From Bacteroidota bacterium (GTDB lineage: Bacteria; Bacteroidota; Bacteroidia; Chitinophagales; Chitinophagaceae): a DNA stretch of 14,124 nt. The stretch covers positions 1 through 14,124 of the forward strand of contig JAGWPQ010000584.1 of assembly GCA_028877045.1 (NCBI GenBank). The letters run 5' to 3'. Both the position numbers and the translations under genes were made by a program. Shown here in pieces: positions 7,765 to 14,124 of the stretch (positions are counted from its first letter, which is position 1; every line of letters begins with the position of its first letter). The notes under the pieces were generated by a model. That model worked only from the letters and a program-made list of their open reading frames with translations. It searched no databases and had not been told where the DNA came from.

Positions 7765-8547
7765 TTATTTAGGAACTTTTATATCGCCAAGCGGATAGAA
7801 GGGAAACATATTTTCTTCCATCCATTTATTTGCTTCTACAGGCGTCATCTTCCATCCGGAATTACAATTAGAAACAATTTCAACAAATGATAACCCCTTA
7901 TTTAGTTTTTGATATTCGATTGCTTTTTGAATTGCTTTTTTTGTTTTGCGAACATTTGCCGCAGTATGTACTGATTGACGTGTAACAAAATATGTTCCCG
8001 GAAGCATGGCAATCAGTTCGGTAATTTTCAGGGGATATCCCATCGTTTCAACATTACGGCCAAAAGGCGAAGTTGCTGTTTTCATTTGCGGTAACGTTGT
8101 TGGTGCCATTTGTCCGCCGGTCATTCCATAAATGCCATTATTCACATAAAAGATGGTGATATTTTCTCCTCTGTTGCAGGCGTGAATAGTTTCTGCTGTT
8201 CCAATAGCTGCAAGATCTCCATCGCCCTGATAAGTGAAAACAAATTTATTTGGCATCAATCTTTTTATTCCTGTAGCAACAGCAGGTGCCCTTCCGTGAG
8301 CTGCCTGTTGCATATCAATATTCAAAAATTCGTATGCAAGAACCGAACAACCTACAGGTGCAACACCAATAGTGTCGGCCTGCAAATTCATTTCATCTAT
8401 TACTTCCATGATCATACGGTGAATGGTTCCGTGACCACAACCCGGGCAATAGGAAAGTGCAGCATCTGTCATTAAATGTGTCCGGCTGTAAACCAAATTT
8501 TCGGGTTTACAAATTTCTTCTTTCGTTATGGGTAATGTTTCAAGCAT
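7765..8547 (-). CDS. 2-oxoacid:ferredoxin oxidoreductase, beta subunit (thiamine diphosphate-binding)
   Basis: This 260-residue catalytic beta subunit binds thiamine diphosphate and helps hold an iron-sulfur cluster. It shows YCPGCGHG at residues 33-40 (cluster cysteines 34 and 37), PVGCSV around 65-70, and HGRAPAVATGIKR at 84-96. The thiamine-diphosphate signature runs from GDGD at 108-111 to NN at 136-137, followed by GIYGMTGGQMAPTT. The C-terminal WKMTPVEANKWMEENMFPFY segment is typical of the Bacteroidota form of this subunit. The enzyme oxidatively decarboxylates a 2-oxoacid with CoA and passes electrons to ferredoxin in the cytoplasm. The gene start overlaps the end of the alpha gene by 8 bases, suggesting coupled translation. 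The substrate is probably 2-oxoisovalerate or 2-oxoglutarate; pyruvate is less likely because the subunits are split in the VOR/KOR pattern. Confidence 0.95.
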   Translation of the reverse strand: MLETLPITKEEICKPENLVYSRTHLMTDAALSYCPGCGHGTIHRMIMEVIDEMNLQADTIGVAPVGCSVLAYEFLNIDMQQAAHGRAPAVATGIKRLMPNKFVFTYQGDGDLAAIGTAETIHACNRGENITIFYVNNGIYGMTGGQMAPTTLPQMKTATSPFGRNVETMGYPLKITELIAMLPGTYFVTRQSVHTAANVRKTKKAIQKAIEYQKLNKGLSFVEIVSNCNSGWKMTPVEANKWMEENMFPFYPLGDIKVPK

Positions 8548-9643
8548 AAACTTTTGTTTTAATAAATTTTTCTTCCATTACGTTTAATACTTCTTCCGGT
8601 GCCGGCATAATTCCACCAAGTCTTCCAAAGTGTTCAACCTGCACAGCACCATTAACACCAAGTCGAACATCTTCGATCATTTGCCCAGCACTCATTTCAA
8701 TAGTTAATATTCCTTCTACTTGTTTTGCTAATCGTGCGACCTCATCATAAGGGAACGGGAAAAGAGTGATAAGCCGCAGTAACCCGATCTTAATTCCTTT
8801 TGCTCTGCCTAGCTGCACAGCCTTTTCACAAACTCTTGCACTCGATCCGTAAGCAACAAATAAATATTCTGCATCATCACAATCAATTCTTTCAAAACGA
8901 ACTTCATTTTGTTCGATCTTTTTAAATTTTGCCTGAAATTTTCTGTTTAATATTTCGTGTCGTGCAGGATTAAGATCAAGGGATGTGATATAGTTTCTTT
9001 CTCTGTCGGAAGTTTTTCCCGTTGTTACCCAGGGATATTTTTTTATGATTTCTTCATCGGTTAATCTTGGGATCTGTTCATCTAATTCTACTTTTTCCAT
9101 CATTTGTCCTATGGCCCCGTCAGATAATATCATCACCTGTGTACGATATTTGAATGCCAGATCAAATCCAAGCTTTGTAAAATCATACATTTCCTGAACA
9201 GATGCAGGCGCCAGCACGATCATTTTATAATCACCATGGCCACCGCCTTTCACCGCCTGAAAATAGTCTGATTGAGAAGGTTGGATCGTTCCTAATCCCG
9301 GACCTCCGCGAACAACATTCATCAATAAACATGGAAGTTCTGCTCCTGCCAAATAAGAAAATCCTTCCTGCATTAAACTTATACCCGGACTAGAAGAAGA
9401 AGTCACTACTCTTTTTCCGCAGCCGGCACCGCCATACACCATGTGGATACTTGCAATTTCGCTCTCGGCCTGCAATACGACCATACCGGTTCTTTCTTTT
9501 GTTTTTTGTATCGACAAATATTCCAACACTTCCGATTGAGGAGTAATGGGATAACCAAAATAACCATCGCATCCTGCACGGATAATTCCTTCGGCAAAGG
9601 CTTCATTGCCTTTCATTAATCGTATATCTTTTGTTGCTGACAT
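8540..9643 (-). CDS. vorB: 2-oxoacid:ferredoxin oxidoreductase, alpha subunit (VorB-like)
   Basis: This 367-residue alpha subunit carries the pyrimidine-binding half of the thiamine-diphosphate site of a 2-oxoacid:ferredoxin oxidoreductase. Family landmarks are GCDGYFGYPITPQSEVLEYL (residues 24-43), the QAESEIASI block (58-66) with the conserved glutamates, TSSSSPGISLMQEG (81-94), VRGGPGLGT (111-119) and QSDYFQAVKGGGHGDY (124-139). The C-terminal domain (about 250 onward) starts with YLFVAYGSSARVCEKAV, as in transketolase-type C domains. In Bacteroidota, proteins of this type are usually named 3-methyl-2-oxobutanoate dehydrogenase subunit VorB, but the sequence does not exclude 2-oxoglutarate (KorA). 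The symbol therefore marks the family, not a proven substrate. It lies 19 bases after the ferredoxin-like delta gene and overlaps the beta gene by 8 bases. Confidence 0.93.
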   Translation of the reverse strand: MSATKDIRLMKGNEAFAEGIIRAGCDGYFGYPITPQSEVLEYLSIQKTKERTGMVVLQAESEIASIHMVYGGAGCGKRVVTSSSSPGISLMQEGFSYLAGAELPCLLMNVVRGGPGLGTIQPSQSDYFQAVKGGGHGDYKMIVLAPASVQEMYDFTKLGFDLAFKYRTQVMILSDGAIGQMMEKVELDEQIPRLTDEEIIKKYPWVTTGKTSDRERNYITSLDLNPARHEILNRKFQAKFKKIEQNEVRFERIDCDDAEYLFVAYGSSARVCEKAVQLGRAKGIKIGLLRLITLFPFPYDEVARLAKQVEGILTIEMSAGQMIEDVRLGVNGAVQVEHFGRLGGIMPAPEEVLNVMEEKFIKTKVYA

Positions 9644-9662
9644 TACTGAAATTGTTTAATGA

Positions 9663-9887
9663 TTAATTTAATCTTGCTCTGTAAACTGTGATGGCTCCAT
9701 CAGGACAAACCAAAGCGCAATTGATGCAGCCCGTGCAATCTTCATTTGTACTTTGTGCAAAGTGGTATCCTTTTCTGTTTAAATTTTTCGACATGCCGAT
9801 TACATTTTCCTTACACGCCGAAATACATACCTGACAACCTTTGCATCTTTCAATATCTACAATTATTTCGCCTTTTACTTTTGCCAT
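9663..9887 (-). CDS. 2-oxoacid:ferredoxin oxidoreductase, delta subunit (2x[4Fe-4S] ferredoxin-like)
   Basis: This 74-residue iron-sulfur protein is the electron-transfer (delta) subunit of the oxidoreductase encoded by the next three genes. Two complete cluster motifs are visible: Cys 15, 18, 21 and 25 (CxxCxxCxxxC) and Cys 51, 54, 57 and 61 followed by Pro (CxxCxxCxxxCP). Together they are typical of an 8-Fe bacterial ferredoxin fold, with the fourth Cys of each motif expected to serve the other cluster. The short length and the insertion NLNRKGYHFAQSTNEDC between motifs match VOR/KOR delta subunits. It is the first clear gene of the operon and lies 19 bases before the alpha gene. It should pass electrons from the catalytic subunits to a soluble ferredoxin. 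No cluster ligand is missing. Confidence 0.94.
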   Translation of the reverse strand: MAKVKGEIIVDIERCKGCQVCISACKENVIGMSKNLNRKGYHFAQSTNEDCTGCINCALVCPDGAITVYRARLN

Positions 9888-9897
9888 TTTAAAAAAT

Positions 9898-10101
9898 TTA
9901 GAATTTTAAATATGATTGATGAACAAGAATTTTTTTCTGATTTTCATTTGCAGCATAAATAATTTCTAGTGAATGATTAATGGTAGGAATGCTTACAAAA
10001 ATTCTGTTCTCACTGCTGCTGTTTTGCCTCTTCATTTTGCTGAGATTAAAATCAAAGACAGCTTCATTGTAATGATAAAGCATGTTATTTGACCGGTGCA
10101 T
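9898..10101 (-). CDS. Doubtful small hypothetical protein upstream of the oxidoreductase operon (67 aa)
   Basis: An ATG-started 67-codon frame ends 10 bases before the delta-subunit gene on the same strand, an operon-like spacing. The product (middle part MKRQNSSSENRIFVSIPTIN) is polar, has no signal peptide, membrane segment or cysteine motif, and no family was recognised. It may be a real lineage-specific small gene, a leader frame in the operon's 5' region, or chance. Internal ATGs at codons 7 and 23 leave the start uncertain. The positional argument alone keeps it listed. Confidence 0.25.
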   Translation of the reverse strand: MHRSNNMLYHYNEAVFDFNLSKMKRQNSSSENRIFVSIPTINHSLEIIYAANENQKKILVHQSYLKF

Positions 10102-10297
10102 TGTTAGAAATTTTTGATTTGTTTTTCAAACTCTTTTTTAAACAATAATTCACACTAAAAAAGACATGAACCAAACAAAAACTCACATTAAACGTCGCTA
10201 TATTAAAATGAAAAAACTATGATATTTATCAGCCCTGAATGAAGGAAACAGCATCAGTCTTCTTATATTATTTTGCAGAAAATCTAAATTTCGTTCT

Positions 10298-10380
10298 TTA
10301 AAGATTACGGTTGAGCAAATTTTTTTCTGAAAGCTTAGACGTAATGCTGCCAAAGCCTTAACCGGATTCAAAATCTTTAA
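10298..10380. repeat. Nested inverted repeat in intergenic region
   Basis: TTAAAGATT at 10298-10306 is the exact reverse complement of AATCTTTAA at 10372-10380. Just inside, CGGTTGAG at 10308-10315 pairs at 7 of 8 positions with CTTAACCG at 10357-10364. The two stems are separated by 1 base on the left and 7 on the right, with about 41 bases in the loop. As RNA this could fold into a stem-loop with an internal bulge. It could be a regulatory leader, a small RNA or a remnant of a palindromic element. No T-run follows, so a simple intrinsic terminator is unlikely. Confidence 0.4.
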
Positions 10381-10494
10381 TGCTATGTTCTGATATCTTT
10401 TTTCAAAAACATGACTGCTTTAAAAATAAAATTCAAACAAAAAACTGATCTTATCAGGAAAGCAAAATATTCAAACATAATTTCAACGATTTAA

Positions 10495-10523
10495 TTTGGC
10501 TATCGTTCTTTTATGTAGTTTAG
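10495..10523 (+). promoter_or_regulatory. Weak candidate promoter for the esterase gene
   Basis: TTTG at 10495-10498 and TAGTTTAG at 10516-10523 resemble the Bacteroidota -33 TTTG and -7 TAnnTTTG boxes. The second differs from consensus at one position, and the 17-base gap is a little short. The ATG follows about 30 bases later. In AT-rich DNA such matches arise by chance, so this is only a candidate. Confidence 0.2.
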
Positions 10524-10553
10524 TGATTTGCAACACATTTTTATATAACCGAC

Positions 10554-11633
10554 ATGCGTAAATTTTTTTTTGTTTTATTTCTTGGATTTTCTCAATTCAT
10601 CCTGGCCCAATCGCCTGTTTTTATTTCTTCGGGCAATCATAAAATTCAATACGAAGGAAGGATTGGTCATACTGCCGATTCGGCCGCAGATCTTTCCTGG
10701 CCGGGCAGCTCTCTCTTAATTCGTTTTGAAGGAACAGAAGTAAAAGCCCTGTTGAAAGATGAAACAGGAAGAAATACTTTTAACGTGATCATCGATCAAA
10801 AAAATATGTATAAACTGGAGTTGAATACTTCAAAAAAGTATTACACGTTGGCTTCATCGCTTCCAAAAGGAATTCATACGATTGAATTATTTAAACGAAC
10901 AGAAGCAAAATGGGGCTCAACATTATTTTACGGATTTTCAATTGCCGGTAATGCAAAATTATTTCAGCCGGCAGAAAAAAAATTAAAGATGGAATTCTTT
11001 GGCAATTCTATTACCTGCGGTTATGGCATTGAAGATTCGACCGGTGATTCGGGTGATGCAAAATTTGAAAATAATTATTTGTCGTATGCTTCCATAACAG
11101 CAAGGCATTTCAATGCGGCCAATCATAATACTGCAATTAGCGGCATCGGTATTATGGTGAGTTGGTTTCCTTTTACCATGCCCGATGTGTACGATAAATT
11201 AAATGCCAACGATCGGAATGTTGATTGGAATTTTTCTACGTACACTCCCGATATTGTTGTGATCAATCTTTTACAAAACGATCGCTGGATCGTTACGCAA
11301 CCCAGCAATCCAGAATTTAAAAGAGTGTTTGGTACAAAAGCACCCGATGAAAAATATATCATCAATGCCTATAAAAATTTTGTACAGAAGATCAGAAAAA
11401 AATATCCCGAAGCAAAAATAATTTGCGTGTTAGGTGCCATGGACATTACAAGAAAAGATTCACCCTGGCCCGGTTATGTAAAACAAGCTGTTGCTGAACT
11501 AAACGATAAAAAAATATTTACTTATTTTTTCCCGATGTGCAGTTCGCATGGCCATCCCAAAATAAAACATCAACAGGAAATGGCTGATCAGTTAATTAAT
11601 TTTATTGAAAAAAATAATCTTACTTCTAAATAA
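10554..11633 (+). CDS. Secreted CE2-type SGNH/GDSL carbohydrate esterase
   Basis: This 359-residue secreted hydrolase most resembles carbohydrate esterase family 2, which deacetylates xylan, mannan and other acylated sugars. Residues 1-19 are a signal peptide ending ILAQ. Residues about 20-140 form the beta-rich N-terminal domain of CE2 enzymes (GRIGHTADSAADLSWPGSSL, later YTLASSLPKGIHTIELFKRT). The SGNH domain then begins with KMEFFGNSITCGYG, where Ser152 is the expected nucleophile. SGIGIM (196-201) supplies the oxyanion glycine, and LLQNDRW (239-245) is the block III equivalent, with Asn242. SSHGHPKIKHQQEMA carries the catalytic His, probably His334 in the HP pair. CE2 enzymes are known to use a Ser-His dyad. 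The SDR gene follows 7 bases later. The substrate, and whether the enzyme is periplasmic or released, are unknown; no T9SS sorting domain is visible. Confidence 0.88.
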   Translation: MRKFFFVLFLGFSQFILAQSPVFISSGNHKIQYEGRIGHTADSAADLSWPGSSLLIRFEGTEVKALLKDETGRNTFNVIIDQKNMYKLELNTSKKYYTLASSLPKGIHTIELFKRTEAKWGSTLFYGFSIAGNAKLFQPAEKKLKMEFFGNSITCGYGIEDSTGDSGDAKFENNYLSYASITARHFNAANHNTAISGIGIMVSWFPFTMPDVYDKLNANDRNVDWNFSTYTPDIVVINLLQNDRWIVTQPSNPEFKRVFGTKAPDEKYIINAYKNFVQKIRKKYPEAKIICVLGAMDITRKDSPWPGYVKQAVAELNDKKIFTYFFPMCSSHGHPKIKHQQEMADQLINFIEKNNLTSK

Positions 11634-11640
11634 AATTTGC

Positions 11641-12417
11641 ATGGATATTCAGATCAAAGATCAATTATTCATTGTTGGCGGTGCCACCAGCGGATTGGGT
11701 AAAGCCGTTGCCGAAGCATTGATTGCCGAAGGTGCAAATATCATCGCTGTTGCAAGAAATGAAGAAAAATTAAAATCATTTCAATCAACAGCAGCAACAC
11801 AAATCGAAATTTTTGCAGGCGATCTTTCTGAAGAAAATTCAATCGATCAGTTAATAAAAATCGTTGACACTCGTCAGCTACATGGTATATTAATTAATGC
11901 CGGCGGGCCACCGGCAAAAACAGTTTTAGAAACAACGATTGTCGATTGGGACGATGCTTACAAAAATATTCTTCGCTGGAAAGTGGCGCTCACAAAAGCT
12001 TTTGCGCCAATGATGATGCAAAACAAGTATGGCCGAATTTTATTTTTAGAAAGCTCATCCGTAAAACAACCGATAGAAAATTTGGTGCTGAGTAATTCGT
12101 TGCGCTTGGCGGTTATTGGTTTTGCAAAAACATTTTCGCAGGAAATTTCCAAATCGGGCGTTACACTCAATATCATTGCACCGGGTGCTCACGACACATC
12201 GGCTATCACAAGATTACATGTGAAGAAAAGCGAACAAACGGGAATGCCTTTGGAACAGGTTCGCAAAGAAGGTATCGCACAAATGCCAACAGGTGCATTG
12301 GGAAATGCTGCCGATTTTGCATCACTCGCTGTTTGGTTATTAAGTCCGGTCTCTAAATTCATCACCGGGCAAACCATCACCGTTGACGGCGGTACCATAA
12401 AAAGTATTTTCGGTTAA
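11641..12417 (+). CDS. Atypical SDR family oxidoreductase lacking the Tyr/Lys catalytic pair
   Basis: This 258-residue cytoplasmic Rossmann-fold protein belongs to the short-chain dehydrogenase/reductase superfamily. IVGGATSGLGKAVAEAL (residues 11-27) is the dinucleotide-binding motif, with GGATSGLG in place of the usual TGxxxGxG. Asp61 in AGDLS, the NAGGP block (86-90), SSS (138-140), IIAPGA (178-183) and the C-terminal ITGQTITVDGG (241-251) are all SDR landmarks. The catalytic YxxxK position reads SNSLR (151-155), so both Tyr and Lys are replaced. This matches the 'BKR-like SDR-like' subgroup, described as having an imperfect cofactor motif and active site. The start at 11641 was preferred over an ATG at 11605: it sits 7 bases after the esterase stop and begins directly before the first beta-strand, whereas the earlier start adds a poor N-terminal extension overlapping the esterase gene. 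Substrate and activity are unknown. Confidence 0.9.
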   Translation: MDIQIKDQLFIVGGATSGLGKAVAEALIAEGANIIAVARNEEKLKSFQSTAATQIEIFAGDLSEENSIDQLIKIVDTRQLHGILINAGGPPAKTVLETTIVDWDDAYKNILRWKVALTKAFAPMMMQNKYGRILFLESSSVKQPIENLVLSNSLRLAVIGFAKTFSQEISKSGVTLNIIAPGAHDTSAITRLHVKKSEQTGMPLEQVRKEGIAQMPTGALGNAADFASLAVWLLSPVSKFITGQTITVDGGTIKSIFG

Positions 12418-12434
12418 TTGATTTTATTTTTTTT

Positions 12435-12551
12435 GTTGACGAGTGATATAACTTTTATCATCGCATGTTGCCATGCTCGGTTCTAAGTTCCATTTTCATG
12501 GCAGCAACGCGGCAGCTTGTGCTGAGCTCGTCGAAGCATCACTCACTTGTA
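12435..12551. repeat. REP/MITE-like palindromic intergenic element
   Basis: Nested inverted repeats fill most of the 187-base gap between the SDR and amidohydrolase genes. The outer arms are GAGTGAT (12441-12447) and ATCACTC (12538-12544), with further partial matching outside them. The inner arms are GTTGCCATG (12468-12476) and CATGGCAGCAAC (12498-12509), which pair with a 3-base bulge. The right part contains GCTGAGCTCGTCGAAGC, similar to the GCTTCGACAAGCTCAGC-type motif that recurs in interspersed palindromic repeats of many bacterial genomes (recalled from general knowledge). The base composition is clearly more GC-rich than its surroundings. The best reading is a small non-autonomous repeat element; it could also end transcription of the esterase-SDR unit. 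No clear target-site duplication was found. Confidence 0.55.
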
Positions 12552-12604
12552 CTTTCTGTTCTTTCTCGAACAATTTTTTTATATTCATCTTTCAATCACC
12601 GATC

Positions 12605-14124
12605 ATGAAAAAAAATCTACTCTTCATTGCAACTACTTTTTCTTTTCTATTTTGTTTCGCACAAATAAAAAAAGCACCGGAAAAAAAAGAAGGCGATGGG
12701 CCTTACTCGCAACTTATTATTCGCGGTGTAATATTGGTTAACGGAACAGGTGCACCACCAACAGGCCCTGTTGATATTGTGATCGAACAAAACCGGATTG
12801 TAAAAATTGCAAATGTTGGAAGTGCAGGCGCACCAATTAATCCAGACAGAAGACCAAAATTAAAAGATGGTGGTAAAGAATTGAATTGCGATGGAATGTA
12901 TGCCCTGCCTGGATTTATAGACATGCACGGTCATATTGGCGGCACTGAGCAAGGCACTCCGGCCGAATATGTTTTTAAATTATGGATGGCACATGGCATC
13001 ACAACTATTCGCGATCCGTCGTGCGGTAATGGATTGGATTGGGTATTGGATGAAAAGAAAAAAAGTGCAGCAGATTTAATTACTGCGCCTAGAATTTTTG
13101 CATACACTGCTTTTGGTATGGGAAGTAAAAAACCAATTGTTACTGCCGATGATGCAAGGGAATGGGTTGATCAAAATGCAAAGAATGGTGCCGATGGCAT
13201 AAAATTTTTTGGTGCTTCGCCCGAAGTGATGGATGCTGCTATTCGTGAAAATAAGAAATTGGGATTACGCTCCTGTTGCCATCATGCTCAAACAGACGTG
13301 GCAAGATGGAATGTATTGAATTCGGCTCGTGCAGGTATGACCAGCATGGAACATTGGTATGGTTTGCCCGAAGCTTTATTTGTTGATAAAACTATTCAGG
13401 AGTTTCCGTTAGATTATAATTATACCGATGAACAAAATCGTTTTGAAGAAGCCGGTAAACTCTGGAAACAAGCCGCACCACCTTATTCGGAACATTGGAA
13501 TAAAGTGATGAATGAATTATTGTCACTCGATTTTACCATCGATCCAACATTTAATATTTATGATGCCAACCGCGATCTGCAACGTGCAAGAAGAGCCGAG
13601 TGGCACGAAACATATACACTTCCATCGCTTTGGAAATTCTATGAACCAAGTCGCGAATCGCATGGCTCATACTGGCATAGTTGGGGAACAGAACAGGAAG
13701 TGGAGTGGAAAAATAATTATCGTTTATGGATGACATTCATCAACGAATATAAAAATCGTGGTGGCCGTGTTACTGCCGGAAGTGATAATGGATTTATTTA
13801 TGAAACTTACGGTTTTGGTTATATCAGAGAATTGGAATTGTTGCGTGAAGCGGGTTTTCATCCATTGGAAGTTATTCGTTCTGCAACATTATACGGTGCA
13901 CAGGCATTGGGAGCAGATAAAGAAATCGGAACTGTTGAAACAGGTAAACTAGCCGATATTGTAATCATCAATGCAAATCCGTTAAAGAATTTACAAGTGC
14001 TGTATGGTACAGGTGCCATTGAATTAACGAATGATAATAAAGTAGTAAGAACAGGCGGTGTATTATACACCATTAAAGACGGAATTATTTATGATGCTAA
14101 AAAATTATTGGCTGATGTGAAACG
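12605..14124 (+). CDS. Secreted amidohydrolase family protein (3' end beyond window)
   Basis: The reading frame is open from the ATG at 12605 to the window edge (506 complete codons), so the gene is cut by the window and not broken. Residues 1-20 are a signal peptide (KKN, then a hydrophobic core, ending CFAQ), placing the enzyme outside the cytoplasm. The metal-dependent amidohydrolase landmarks are present in order. LPGFIDMHGHIGG (101-113) holds the HxH metal ligands His108 and His110. GIKFFG (198-203) has Lys200 as a possible bridging lysine. His226/227 and His250 (MEHWYG) are further ligands, and AGSDNG (391-396) supplies the catalytic Asp394. The late ADKEIGTVETGKLADIVII segment (about 437-455) is the usual closing beta-domain, so little is probably missing. 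It most resembles imidazolonepropionase/prolidase-like members; the substrate cannot be assigned. It follows the palindromic element, so it may be transcribed separately from the SDR. Confidence 0.9.
   Translation, partial: MKKNLLFIATTFSFLFCFAQIKKAPEKKEGDGPYSQLIIRGVILVNGTGAPPTGPVDIVIEQNRIVKIANVGSAGAPINPDRRPKLKDGGKELNCDGMYALPGFIDMHGHIGGTEQGTPAEYVFKLWMAHGITTIRDPSCGNGLDWVLDEKKKSAADLITAPRIFAYTAFGMGSKKPIVTADDAREWVDQNAKNGADGIKFFGASPEVMDAAIRENKKLGLRSCCHHAQTDVARWNVLNSARAGMTSMEHWYGLPEALFVDKTIQEFPLDYNYTDEQNRFEEAGKLWKQAAPPYSEHWNKVMNELLSLDFTIDPTFNIYDANRDLQRARRAEWHETYTLPSLWKFYEPSRESHGSYWHSWGTEQEVEWKNNYRLWMTFINEYKNRGGRVTAGSDNGFIYETYGFGYIRELELLREAGFHPLEVIRSATLYGAQALGADKEIGTVETGKLADIVIINANPLKNLQVLYGTGAIELTNDNKVVRTGGVLYTIKDGIIYDAKKLLADVK

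Larger units (their letters stand above)
10102..10553. other. AT-rich gene-free region between divergent transcription units
   Basis: No gene is supported on either strand. The region should contain the promoters of both the leftward oxidoreductase operon and the rightward esterase gene. I found no exact TAnnTTTG box for the leftward operon. The notable structure is the nested inverted repeat at 10298-10380, listed separately. Confidence 0.6.

Noticed and set aside
8110..8475. A 121-codon frame on the + strand opposite the beta subunit
   Set aside because: It lies entirely antisense to a gene with complete thiamine-diphosphate motifs and has no protein-family features of its own.
9390..9606. 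Overlapping - strand frames of 60-66 codons within the alpha subunit
   Set aside because: They are alternative frames of a gene whose proper frame carries all alpha-subunit motifs. There is no sign of a frameshift.
11605..11640. Upstream ATG giving a 270-residue SDR
   Set aside because: It would overlap the esterase gene by 29 bases and add a poor extension before the first beta-strand. The ATG at 11641 fits the fold and the spacing better.
12547..12924. Small frames on both strands near the start of the amidohydrolase
   Set aside because: They are out of frame with the signal peptide and metal-binding motifs of the amidohydrolase that covers this stretch.
13512..14073. Small frames on both strands near the right end
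   Set aside because: They all lie inside the open amidohydrolase frame, which continues to the window edge with catalytic residues in order.

Overview
The window looks like chromosome from a Bacteroidota bacterium, most likely a Chitinophagaceae-type member. The signs are a low-GC base composition with AT-rich intergenic DNA, no Shine-Dalgarno-like sequences before the starts, a giant cell-surface protein with a type IX secretion (T9SS) type B sorting domain paired with a PorP/SprF protein, and Bacteroidota-style 2-oxoacid:ferredoxin oxidoreductase subunits. No rRNA, tRNA, CRISPR array or insertion sequence was seen. The family assignment is inference from protein style, not a database match.

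Layout. (1) Positions 1-908 carry no convincing gene. They hold an array of 11-bp repeats (clear direct copies at 138-192, inverted copies at 206-227, a diverged part from about 44), a stretch that may be decayed coding sequence, and a possible promoter. (2) Positions 909-7171 on the + strand form a two-gene surface unit. The first gene encodes a 1743-residue exported protein with fourteen PKD/Ig-like repeats and a type B C-terminal sorting domain. Eleven bases after it comes a PorP/SprF-family outer-membrane protein, which probably helps secrete or anchor it. (3) Positions 7200-9887 on the - strand form a compact four-gene operon (delta, alpha, beta, gamma in transcription order). It encodes a thiamine-diphosphate, iron-sulfur 2-oxoacid:ferredoxin oxidoreductase of the VOR/KOR type. 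A doubtful 67-codon reading frame lies just upstream. (4) Positions 10102-10553 are AT-rich and gene-free, with a nested inverted repeat. (5) Positions 10554-12417 on the + strand hold a secreted CE2-type SGNH esterase and, 7 bases later, an atypical SDR protein lacking the usual Tyr/Lys catalytic pair. (6) A short palindromic element at about 12435-12551 separates these from a secreted amidohydrolase that starts at 12605 and runs off the right edge.

Functional reading. The surface pair fits T9SS-dependent adhesion or gliding functions. The oxidoreductase links oxidative decarboxylation of a 2-oxoacid to reduced ferredoxin in central or branched-chain amino-acid metabolism. The esterase and the amidohydrolase both have signal peptides and act outside the cytoplasm, on acylated carbohydrate and on an unknown amide or imide respectively. 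No new multi-gene system could be demonstrated. The most unusual items are the two-class repeat architecture of the giant protein, the 11-bp array, the catalytic-residue loss in the SDR and the palindromic intergenic element.
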